A stretch of DNA of 64,000 nucleotides from Microcebus murinus (taxonomy: Eukaryota; Chordata; Mammalia; Primates; Cheirogaleidae), in assembly GCF_040939455.1 (NCBI RefSeq), contig NC_134109.1, forward strand, positions 75,545,001 to 75,609,000. The letters are read 5' to 3'. Below, in pieces: positions 24,801 through 35,277 of the stretch. Under the pieces are notes generated by a model. That model did no database searches, was not told the DNA's origin, and saw only the letters and a program-made list of their open reading frames with translations. Every line of letters begins with the position of its first letter. The stretch's first letter is position 1. Both the position numbers and the translations under genes were made by a program.

Positions 24801-26187
24801 ACATATTTTTTAAGTGCAAAAAAAAGTTATAAGCACAGAAAGGCATATGACAAAACTCAAGGACAACAGTACAATGAAGCCCTAGGAGTAAGGAATTTAC
24901 AATCTTCAGCAACCCAGGCAATCCTTTCTTTTCTTATCTTTCATCTTTGTCAATATCTGTGGAATGGCTTTTTCTGTTTTTCTAGTCTGCATTGGTTAAA
25001 TGTACCTATTCCACAGCTACCAGATTTACATATTATTGTTGCAGTCACTTGCAGAAACTTCTTCTGGGGAGTATTTTTCTTTACAAAATGAATTTATTTG
25101 CAAAACTGTTTGAGATTATTAGAAAATATACTATTAAATATTATTTTAACAACATTCTATTTTTAATAATATGTTTATTGTTATTAAGTCTTGAAATTAG
25201 TTTTTGGTATGTAAGAATACTAGCTTGATTTCAACATTTACTATGGCAATATAGTTAATATAATATTTTCCACATTATTTATTTATTCTTGCATAGTCAA
25301 AAGTATCACTGTTAAAAACAATTTTTATAGTTTTGTTGATCTACTTATAATAATGTTTCTGTTTGTTCTTGAGTGATTACAAGCAATTTAGAATTCATAT
25401 GTCTACAAATAACTTGAAACTTTCATGCCATTGTATATACTTTATATTTTTCTCTATTCGATTTTATGTTTCATTCCATAGTCCAGTTATATTAGCATTA
25501 CTAATATAATCTAGCATTATTAAGGCTATTCTGGAAACCATAATTCTCTCAATTTTTTCTCAACTAAATTGTCTGGTGATATGGATAATTTTTACATATG
25601 AATAATTTATTAAATACACAGCATATAAAATTCACATTTTTATAAATTATTCCACTGTTTGAACCTACTACTGTCTTTTCCACCATAAAACTAGATATAA
25701 TTCCTTTATCTTTAACAAATTAAGAACTAATTTAGAACAAAAACTAAAGTTTATAACTATACTTTCTGGAAACTATGGTACAATATAGAAGAAATACTAC
25801 TGGTTTAAGATCAGTGTAAACTTGCATCATTAGGATTTTTTAATTAAATATAGTGGCAGATATGCCAAACATGCAGAAATTATTCAAAATATTCATTGAA
25901 CAAATAAATAAATAAATATTCATTTAAAATATGCAGTATGTGCTATCCCCATTTATAAGTTAACCATGAATCTTATTGAATTGGGAATTCAATATTCTAC
26001 AAATATTCTGCAATAAAATATTTAATTATGATCACTATTCATGTGTCATGTTCACTATTATACATCCTGGTTGTCTTTCCTATCTTTCCTCAGTTTGTAA
26101 AGTGAGGCTTGCTGCTGTCTGATTCTAAATATCATTTGCAATTGCTCTTTATAAACACATTATTGATTTTAAAATCAATAGGCTAGT
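24801..26187. other. Unassigned AT-rich sequence
   Basis: It is very AT-rich with no recognisable repeat or exon. A small (AAAT)n tract lies near 25903-25920. The forward frame of 78 codons at 24992-25228 has no motif. Confidence 0.5.
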
Positions 26188-26423
26188 TGAATTTTAGACT
26201 TTTTTTTTTTATTTCGGCATATTATGGGGGTACAGATTTTAAGGTTTCAATAAATGCCCATTTCTCCCTCTTCCCCCACAAGTCTGAGTCTCCATCATGA
26301 CCATCCCCCAGATGGTGCACATCTCACTCATTATGTGTGTATATACCCGCCCCCCTCCCCCCTCCCACCTGCCCAATACCCTATTACTGTAGTACCTATG
26401 TGATCACTTAGGTGCTGTTCAGT

Positions 26424-26606
26424 TAATACCAATTTGCTGGTGAGTATATGTGGTGCTTGTTTTTCCATTCTTGGGAAACTTCACTTAATAGTATGGGTTC
26501 TAGCTCTAACCAGGAAAATATAAGATGTGCTATGTCACCATTGTTTCTTAGAGCTGAATAGTACTCCATGGTATACATATACCACATTTTATTAATCCAT
26601 TCTTGG
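26424..26606 (-). pseudogene. L1 ORF2 C-terminus (3' half of the twin-primed L1)
   Basis: On the reverse strand the frame carries the [14 protein letters not shown] segment and runs to a natural stop at 26423-26425, after S-P-A-N-W-Y. This is the extreme C-terminus of L1 ORF2 just ahead of the 3' UTR. Upstream (to the right) it breaks off at the inversion junction near 26606/26607. Confidence 0.88.
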
Positions 26607-27700
26607 ATATTGTATCTAGAAAACCCCAAAGATTCAACCAAGAAACTCCTGGAACTGATCAATGAATTTAGTAAAGTCTCAGGATACAAAATCAATACAC
26701 AGAAATCAGAGGCATTCATATACGCCAACAACAATCTAATTGAGAACCAAATCAAAGACTCAATTCCCTTCACAATAGCAACAAAGAAATTAAAGTACCT
26801 AGGAATATACTTAACCAAGGACGTAAAAGACCTCTACAGGGAGAACTATGAAACACTGAGGAAGGAAATAGCAGAGGATGTAAACAGATGGAAATCCATA
26901 CCATGCTCGTGGATCAGTAGACTCAATATCATCAAAATGTCTATACTACCCAAACTGATCTACAGATTCAATGCAATACCTATTAAAATCCCATCAGCAT
27001 TCTTCACAGATATAGAAAAAATAATTTTATGCTTCGTATGGAACCAAAGAAGAACCCAAATATCAAGAACAATTCTAGGCAACAAAACCAAAATGGGAGG
27101 CATTAATATGCCAGATATCAAATTATATTACAAAGCTGTAGTAATTAAATCAATATGGTATTGGCACAAAAATAGGAATATTGACCAGTGGAACAGATGT
27201 GAGAATCCTGATATAAAACCATCCTCATATAGCCATCTAATCTTTGACAAAGCAGACAAAAATATACGCTGGGGAAAAGAATCCCTTTTCAATAAAGGGT
27301 GCTGGGAAAACTGGATAGCCACCTGTAGAAGGCTAAAACAGGACCCACACCTTTCACCTCTCACAAAAACCAACTCACGCTGGATAACAGACTTAAACCT
27401 AAGGTATGAAACTATTAGAACTCTAGAGGAAAAAGTTGGAAACACTCTCCTAGACATCGGCCTGGGCAAAGAGTTTATGAAGAAGTCCCCAAAGGCAATC
27501 ACAGCAGCAACAAAAATAAATAAATGGGACATGATCAAATTACAAAGCTTCTGCACAGCCAAAGAAATAGTCATGAAAGTAAACAGACAACCTACAGAAT
27601 GGGAGAAAATTTTTGCATCCGATAAGGGACTGATAACTAGAATATACTTAGAACTCACGAAAATCAGGAAGAAAAAATCAAATAACCCCATTAAAAAGTG
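26607..27700 (+). pseudogene. L1 ORF2 fragment, still open, inverted half of the L1
   Basis: The frame is uninterrupted for about 365 codons. It begins just after the reverse-transcriptase catalytic motif, at an [10 protein letters not shown] segment, and ends in the N-N-P-I-K-K segment. It covers thumb and downstream ORF2, with YYKA and YWHKN words near 27128-27172 and P-T-E-W-E-K near 27592. A whole L1 ORF2 has about 1,275 residues, so this is under a third, with no endonuclease and no catalytic Asp pair. The ATG at 26568 lies in the antisense half, so the first 13 codons of the long frame are chimeric. It cannot be an active enzyme, and openness reflects youth, not selection. Confidence 0.9.
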
Positions 27701-27729
27701 AATTTTAGACTTTTGATTTTTATTTTTGC

Positions 27730-29160
27730 CATGTGCTCATATTTCTAAGAATTAAAATTCTTGTCAAGAAATCAAAATAAAAAATTCATGACAAAAATGA
27801 ATGATTACACAGATGACACCAAAAGCACCATCCAAAAGGGGAAAAAATTTATAAATTAGATCTTATCAAAATTGAACATTTTTTCTGTAACAAAGACTCT
27901 CTTAAGAAAATGAAAAGATAAGCTAGAGAGAGCTATTTCTCTCAAGCTAAACAGTGAGAGAAAATATTTACAAACCGTATATTTGACAGAGAACTATACC
28001 TAGAATATAGAAAGAACTTTCAAAACCTAACTGTACAAAAGCAAATGCTCCAATTAGAAAATGGGCAATTTTTCATATGTTTCTTGACCATTAGTCTATC
28101 TTCTTTTGAAAAGTTTCTGTTCATGTCCTTTGCCCACTTTTTGATAGGGTTGTTTGATTTTTTTCTTGCTGATTTTCCTGAGTTCTAAAAGGATATGCAA
28201 ACATTTCACTGAAAACGATATACGAATGGCAAATAAATATATGAAAAGATGCTCAACACCATTAGCTATTAGAGGACAAATTAAAACAATGAGATATCAT
28301 GCACTCCTATCAAAATGGCTAAAATAAAAAAAAAATAGAGATGACACCAAATCCTTGCAGTAATGTGGAGATACTGGACCACTACACAGTGCTGTGCCAA
28401 TGTGAAACAATACAGCTACTCTGGTAACGAGTGTGGTCATTTCTTACAAAGCTAAATGTGTGCTTACCACATGACCCAGAAAATGCACTCTGGGCGCATT
28501 TATTTCAGAAACACAAAAATGTATGTCCACACAAAAACCTGTACATGAATATTCAGACAATTTGATCTTAATATCCCCAAACTGGAAATACTCTTAAAGT
28601 CCTTAGGTGGATGAAGGGTCAAACAAACTATGGTACATTATTTCCATAAGACACTACTAGTGATGCCGGCAATAAAAAATGCCACTCTCAGGTTACACAA
28701 TGTATGATTTCATTTATATAATATTCTTAAAATGATACAATTATAGAAATGGAGAACATACTAGTGGTTTTAAGGGATAGGGTGGAGAGTTGGGAAGGAG
28801 GTTGCTGAGGCTATAAAGGGTAGTATCAGGAATCCTTATGATCGAACTGTTCTGTATCTTGACTGCTGTAGTAGTCACACATGTGATAAAATTGCCTGGA
28901 ATTACATACACACAAAAACACAATTGAATTACATATACACAAAAACACAGTTGAATGCCTGTAGACCTAGTAAAATTTGAATAAGTTCAGTGAATTGTAT
29001 AAATGTCAATTTTCTGGTTGAGATACTATATTTTAGTTACATAAGATGTTGCCATTGGGGGAAACTGAGTGAAGAGTACATGGGATTTCTCTGTGTTATT
29101 TCTTGCAACTGCATGTGAATCTATAATTATCTCAAAATGAAAAGTTAGAAAATGATTACT
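27730..29160 (+). mobile_element. Ancient L1M ORF2 to 3' UTR fragment
   Basis: Sense L1M words run in order: 'gaacattttttctgtaac' (27873), 'tagaaagaactttcaaaacc' (28008), 'gaaaagatgctcaacaccatt' in part (28241), 'ccacatgacccagaaaatgc' (28469), 'ctaaaataaa', 'caaactggaaatactctt' (28577) and a 3' UTR to about 29150 ('ttatctcaaaatgaaaagttag'). It has many stops and indels. A 116-bp inverted piece of another L1 interrupts it at 28069-28184. A 27-bp tandem duplication with 2 differences lies at 28899-28952. Confidence 0.82.
28069..28184 (-). mobile_element. Inverted 116-bp L1 ORF2 piece inside the L1M
   Basis: On the reverse strand this encodes the [13 protein letters not shown] segment of ORF2 with flanking residues. 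It resembles the young L1 next door (27650-27700) more than its host. The host L1M reads 'aaaatgggcaa' to the left and 'aaaaggatatgcaaac' to the right, the same ORF2 position with nothing lost. No poly(A) or target duplication accompanies it. Confidence 0.85.
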
Positions 29161-31149
29161 TACTGCAATTATGAATCCACTACCGAAGTCTATAGTTATC
29201 ATTTTTGTAGACACTAATCTGAAGAATTATATTAAGTGGCTGACTGGATCAGGTCTGAAAGATTGGGGACTCTCCTGAAGGGAGTTATTTACTGTGAGCT
29301 GTGAAGAGAATGCCGAAATCAGAGGCTGAAATATCTGTTCCAACTGAGAGACATGGTGAAGTGTTGGGTTTCATGTCTTAGGTCCAGGGTGGGCAGAAGA
29401 ACGCTGACAGAAACTTGGGTGTAGGCTGGATTTTCTGCAAGCAGTCTATTAAATGGAATTTGGGGTGTTTACTAGGGATTAACATCTATGAAGAAAAGGT
29501 ACAGAGCTGAGTAGAATAGAGCACTAGAGGGAATTTTGCTTCTCAGAGTCAGCCTGAGCTGTCATCAGTGGCCTTGCTCAGCTACCCAATGGGCATGACC
29601 TCAGATGAAGTGCATCTCTTTAGCTGAGACAAGTCCTGAAAGAGCAGATAGCTGGAGGCTGTCTGCTGACTGCACACCTCATAGCTGGTTAGCAAGTCCT
29701 ACCCGAAGAGGAAGATCCAAACAGTGCATCTCTGTGTTGGCAGACAAAGACCCAGGTCAGTGAATGAGTTAATATTGGACTCACGCAAATAATAAAAAAA
29801 AATAGAGTTTGAAGAGAGAGACTGAAAACAAACATGCAAGTCTCCTTAACAACACAACTGGAGGTAATTGTTATCTAAGAATAGGAGTGACGGTGGAGCA
29901 TATTGGCATCTCACTGGAGATTAGTGAGGATATACAGTGAATGTGGCATACATTTTGGTCTTTTAGATATTGCCTTTAAATTTTTTTTTTTATATTCCAT
30001 TCTACATAGTATTTTCATTGTTGAGTTACTAAGAAATGCCAGTTGAAATGATACAAGATCTTTTATTATTAGAATGAATGTTTTGGCTTTGTAGAGAAGT
30101 TTCAACTCATTCTCTTTATGATCTAAGGGGCAGCCTGCTACCTATCAGTCAGTTGCAGAAAATGTTGACAAAGTCTCACTCACTGAACTGATTTCACCCT
30201 CCATTTGAGCAACGTGATATTTTACAGATATGGGAAACTTCTGTTTATTCTCCACTTAGGACTCTCCCAGTGCATTCATAAGGAGAGGGTTAGAACTGGC
30301 ATGTAACACAGGAAAGCTCTTCAAAGGGAACATGTTAACACTTCCTTATTCCTGCTGAATGGAACCTGAAAAAAGCTATTGTTACATTCCTTATGGAGTT
30401 CCCCAACGCCTCTTATAAACGAGCCATATTTAGTTTTAAACAAATTTCCTGAAGTAAACAGTATATTTCCCTGATTTTCATCTATCTTGGTGAGCTTCCA
30501 AAAAACTTGGAAGTGAATTAGTGTGCAATTTGCATCCAAATCTTAGCCAAGGGGATGTGGTTTATTATAATACATGGTCCTCCTAATTATTGAACAGCCC
30601 AAGAAAACTCGGCCCAGTGTGCATCTGTTCTTGCTTGACCACATTGCCAAACATAATTTGGCAAGCACAGAAATGTACATTGAGCAGACCTACAGTCTAA
30701 TTTGCATTAGAGTTTGTGGTAATTATATGAAAGCTATAACTGAATGAGCTTGTCCTCTCTTTTTAGATCATTTCATTTCTAAAAAATAAACAAGAAGCAA
30801 ACCTCCCATAGAATTTCCCTTTTTATGTGTCTTTGAGGTTTCTCAATGTGATTTAATCATTGCCCAAGTGTTAGTTCTGCTTATATGTGAAAAGAAAACC
30901 TCTTTCTCACATATTTCATGCAGCCTTTCTTTTATTATCCTTGATATCTATGGGTTGATTACATGTTTCAATACATATTTAATATTGCTCAAAAGAGTGA
31001 CTAGGGCTACTGCTAACCAGATGTCTGGATTCTTTGGGAATTTGCATGCAAGAATCAATAAATAGTTTCTTCCTCTAATTGATTTTAAGGGGTCATAAGG
31101 AACCATAGAAAGAAAGAAACTAGGAATCATAAAGTTTCCATTGATTTAT
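29161..31149. other. Repeat-poor unassigned sequence
   Basis: No exon is recognised. The less AT-rich part 29210-29770 has no repeat I can name but could be an old LTR. Around 30560-30760 is a compact cluster of factor-type words: the palindrome-like tgccaaacataatttggca (30645-30663) and the octamer-like atttgcat within taatttgcattag (30700). Short reverse frames here lack motifs. Confidence 0.4.
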
Positions 31150-31250
31150 TATCTTTGCCGGGCAACATTGAACAAATCACTAAAATTCCCTGAGTCTCAG
31201 TTTCCTTATCTATAAAATGGGGATATTGATGCCTTATTTATCTACCATAT
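31150..31250 (+). mobile_element. MIR SINE
   Basis: The MIR core wording 'tgagtctcagtttccttatc' followed by 'tataaaatggggatattgat' is plain on the forward strand, preceded by 'caacattgaacaaatcact'. Confidence 0.85.
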
Positions 31251-31489
31251 GTAGTTGATGTGGGTGACAATTGGGAAAAAGTGATTTAGAAGTGTTTTAG
31301 TGGAAAACATAGATGGCAAAGTTGTTTAAAAGTGATATTATTATTAGGTACATACCTATGCATATACAGAGTCTCTAGTGAATAATACTGTGCATACTGC
31401 ATGAATTACCCTCAGAGACCACCAGGGAATCTGATGCACTAACTAGCCAAGATGGGTGTTCTGGGAATTGAGGTTGATTTTACTCAAGA

Positions 31490-31790
31490 GCTGTAGAGTG
31501 CCCTGTTCAGTATGATAACCACTAGCCACATGTAGCCATGGGGCACTTGAAATGTAGCTAGTACAAAATGAAACATGCTGTAAATGCAATATACATACCA
31601 GATTTCAGACTTAGTATAAAACAGAATGTAAAATATCTCAATATTTCTATGATGATTATTTTCAGTATATTGATTTAAATACAATGTATTACAAAATTTG
31701 TTTCTGTTTCTTTTTACTTTTTGAATGTGGCCACTAGAAAATTACATATGTGTCTCACATTATATTTCTATTAGACAGTACTACTCTAAG
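31490..31790. mobile_element. Ancient non-autonomous DNA transposon (MITE-like)
   Basis: The interior 'ccactagccacatgtagcc', 'ggcacttgaaatgtagctag' and right part 'gtggccactagaaaattac', 'ttatatttctattagacagta' belong to a common placental DNA-transposon family of about 300 bp. The inverted ends (agtgccctgttcagtatg and, reversed, agtactgtctaatagaa) are degraded. I cannot name the family with certainty. Confidence 0.55.
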
Positions 31791-31795
31791 GCATA

Positions 31796-33139
31796 GAGCT
31801 ATGGGATTTCTGAATACTCAGGGCTCAGGCCAGAAATAGGAACTAATAGGACCACTGAAACACAAAGCAGATAGGAAGCAACAGGGTAGAGACTGGGGAT
31901 ACCGAGCCAGAGCTAGTGGATTTGGAAGGGTAGGTAGGAAATGGAGCTTAGAGGTATTTTCTGGAACATGGATTAGAATTGTGGTTATAGAAAACCCTTG
32001 GCTCTGTGGACGGAGAGGGAGCTGTTAAGGGCGCCAGCCAGTTCAGACATACCAGTATTATTCTTCAAAAACAATTATATTTAATAAAACCACAACATTC
32101 TAGAGCCTTCAGGGATTGATTTTTTGTGTTTGAGTATTCTGGTTATTTTAGTGTTTATCCTTTAAATATCAAAACTAAGATGAAATTTGAAGCATTTCAT
32201 GCAGAAATATTTCTTAAAGTGTATTAGAAACATTTTTGCTTTCTTATACAGAATATACTCAGCATAATTTTGTGATATCCTATTTATACAAGGTAATCAT
32301 CATGGATATGAATTATAGTTTTCTATAATATATTAATGATCCATGCTATATTGTGGGATTTGACTTGTAAATAGCTGCTTGCTTCAACACTAAATGGCCC
32401 CAAGTGGGAGTATGGTTATTTTGTCTGTTTATATGTTTCTCTGCATTTCCTCTTGTTATCAGACTACTGACTAATGCATTCTAGTGCTCTCAATGTGCCT
32501 GGAAATAGTGATATTCACTCATTAATTTGTTGCACCTAATCTGCTGTGGGCCTGTAAATAGGAAAAAACAGGCTCTTTTGAATTGGAGAAAAAGCAAGTG
32601 TAAATATGTTCGGAGAGTTCAGCCCCTATGTATAAGTTATGATGATAGATTTTGTGACATTTTGATTCATCACAGGCATTGTTTTGTTTCAGTGTTATGA
32701 GCTGTGATCTAAGCTGGTTTGCCTGACAATAAAAGTTTCAAATATCTGAAGTTTAAATATAATAAGTGTCTCTGTGACCAAGGCAGAAATGATAGACCTA
32801 TTCTGGCATGCCAAACAGGAATGCATGCTTTTGTGTTGGGAAAGGGGCATAAGGCTTTTTTTCAGGTTGTTGAGATCCAACATTAAACTATTTCTTCTAA
32901 AGTACCAAACTCATGTATCAACTTAAACTAAGATGTCTTCTGTCTTCTATTATTTCCATATCATCTCTTAACATGGCATTCTGTGCAAAGTGTAATAATT
33001 TAGAAGCAGATGGGGCAAGAAATGATGGCATAATAGCTTTGCCAAATGCTTAGTAATGTTACTTTATTAACTTATTTAGACTATAGTGCTCTGCTAAGCA
33101 TAATCACGTGAACTGTATGAAATACCCATATTAATCATG
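31796..33139. other. Unassigned sequence
   Basis: No named repeat or exon. Bases 31800-32040 are relatively G-rich and 32330-32660 look repeat-free. The reverse frame at 32695-32883 has no motif. Confidence 0.45.
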
Positions 33140-33500
33140 TATTGATAACCTTAAAAGTAGAACGTGAGATTTCTAGTGATATCAGTGGGCTTTCAATTGA
33201 TATTTTAATCTATTTCATCATATTTTTATCATTAATTATATGCTCATGCAACTATATTTTGTTTGCCCCATCTGTTCTTTGTTCCCTTTTCTCTGCTTTC
33301 TACCCTTCTTTAGTATTTATTGAGTATATTTGTTTATTCCATTTTCAATTAGCTTTTTAGTTATACCTTTTTATATTATGATCTTAATGGTTTTTCTAGA
33401 GATTACAGTATGCAAACTCAATTTATTAGAGTCAATCTCAACTTTGTATTTTTATGACATCCTGGATTTAGAATACTCTATTTATTTCCCACAATAAATG
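33140..33500 (-). mobile_element. Ancient L1M fragment, antisense
   Basis: The phrases 'tctgttctttgttcccttttc', 'ggtttttctagagattacagtatgc' (in part) and 'gtatttattgagtata' follow the antisense L1M upstream region also seen at 22380-22625. It is strongly diverged. Confidence 0.45.
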
Positions 33501-34309
33501 TATGCTTAGTGAAGATAAAGACATTTTATCTAAACTTTATGATAACCAAAAAATATGAGTTTCACCACTCCAGATTAACTGATATGTGTGAAAAAAAATG
33601 TTGCAATGCTCTACTTGCTCTCTGTATAAAGTGAACTTATTGGAGATGCACATGCCACAAATTACAATCACTAATTGTTGAGTCTGAAAGGACAGCCAGT
33701 TTGTCACTGCTGAAAAATACCTATTATAGCTCAACTACACAGGCTGTGATCTCTGTGAGACAAGGGTACAGATATAATCCCAAGGCAGTCCAAGTGCAAC
33801 AGGGATTATGGACATGAAAGACTGATGATAATCTTGGCGTGGCCACATAGCAGTTGCATGGTCCTTCTTTTCTTTTCTTAACTCTTCCTTATTCTACTAC
33901 AGAGATGGTAATAATTCCTACTTCCTGGCATTTGGTTAGAGTAGCTATTATTGTTGTTCTATTTGGCCAGTTTATAAACTAAGAGAAAAGAAATGTGAAT
34001 ATTTCTCTATAGTTTTTGCTTCTGACCCAAAGCAGCACATGTCCCCCCCAATTTTTAAAGGAATATTATTTTATGAACAGAAATGATCACTAACTGCCAC
34101 CATCCTTCATCTTTCCCTAACTAATATTACTCTCAACACTAAAGAAAGAGTGTCCAAATTGAAAAATAAAAATTTCACCACAAATCCAGTGAAACAATTA
34201 TTGAATTAAAAATAAATATGTCATTAGGATTATTCCTTAAATTAAAACTTATTGTCGTTGTTAGCACCATTATTTAATATATATTGTAGGCCTTTCACCA
34301 ATGTTTTCT
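33501..34309. other. Unassigned sequence
   Basis: Nothing recognisable. The reverse frame of 65 codons at 33537-33734 has no motif. Confidence 0.5.
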
Positions 34310-34440
34310 TCTTGTTTAATCTTTGCAGTGCCTCTTTTATCATCCCTACTTTACAGATGATGAAATTGAGGTACAAAAGGGTTAATTAAATTGTTTTAGG
34401 TTATCCAGCTAGTAAAAGGCAGAGGCAATATTTACACTCA
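34310..34440 (-). mobile_element. MIR SINE, antisense
   Basis: The antisense MIR core reads 'actttacagatgatgaaattg', 'aggtacaaaagggtta' and 'ttatccagctagtaaaaggc', ending in a degraded 'tttacactcagg'. Confidence 0.85.
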
Positions 34441-35184
34441 GGAAGATTGCTATTAACTATTAATCCAAAGAGGGCAGAATGATTCTGACAGCAATTTTAG
34501 CATAAAAATTTAACAGGGATCAATTGATATGACAAAGACTCAGAAGTGATAATTGTATTAATTGCTTTGCTTTATGGAACACATAGACTTCCCTAATTAG
34601 TTTAACCAAAATTATCCTTAAGATGTTTCTTAAACCATTGGGTACCTACATATAGACGAATTTAAATCATTTTTGTATTGTTATTGCTATTCTTAGTAAT
34701 TATAACCCAAAATAAAAATGGAACACAAATCTCACCTAGAGAGCCAGGGTACTTCCCAAAGAATCTTTATGCTTTGGATAAACTCTCTGGGGGATCTAGA
34801 CTAGTTATGTCAGATCTTTCTCTTAGGTTGAGTGTAACTATAATTCACCCATCAGATCCTAGTTCTAATTGTCCCATCAAATGACCAAATTATTTGACAT
34901 TATCAAAGAAAATCGCCCCTGTGAAAGGATTTTAAAAACAACCATTATACAACTAGTTGTTACTTATTATTTTCCTTGGCTACATAACCCACAGGTAAAG
35001 GTTTCCATACCTACCCACTTAGACTCTCTGAATTTCCAGCTCCAACAGATCCCTATTAAAGAAATGTTTATCATTCTGTTCAGTGAGGTGTACAGTTATG
35101 CCACCAGATGGCATAAGCTTGGGTGGTGGCATGAGGGCCTGAGATCTCAGAGTTATCCTTGTCTGATACTCAGCAAAATATGAT
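34441..35184. other. Unassigned sequence
   Basis: Two overlapping forward frames (34678-34884 and 34869-35183) lie here. Neither has a recognisable domain or convincing codon bias, so I do not call a gene. No repeat family is recognised. Confidence 0.45.
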
Positions 35185-35277
35185 AAAGCTTCTTGAGAGT
35201 AAGGACTAAGGTCTTATTTAACTATGTATCCCCAGTATCAAGACATTGTAGGCACAAAAAGTGTTTGTAGAATTGAA
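35185..35277 (+). mobile_element. L2 LINE 3' end
   Basis: The wording 'agcttcttgagagtaagga', 'gtcttatttaactatgtatcc', 'ccagtatcaagacattgtagg' is the forward-strand L2 3' terminus. Confidence 0.75.

Larger units (their letters stand above)
26188..27714 (-). mobile_element. Young L1 with 5' inversion (twin priming)
   Basis: The perfect 16-bp target duplication tgaattttagactttt lies at 26188-26203 and 27699-27714. Between the copies, 26204-26606 is the L1 3' UTR and ORF2 C-terminus in reverse orientation, with its poly(A) seen as the T run at 26201-26210. Bases 26607-27700 are an upstream ORF2 segment in forward orientation. This head-to-head arrangement, with the inverted upstream half lying away from the poly(A), is the product of twin priming during target-primed reverse transcription. 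About 240 codons between the two halves are missing compared with a usual L1. Both halves are little diverged, so the insertion is recent. Confidence 0.95.

Noticed and set aside
27128..27691. Reverse-strand frame of 187 codons
   Set aside because: It lies wholly opposite the open L1 ORF2 fragment and is a shadow of it.
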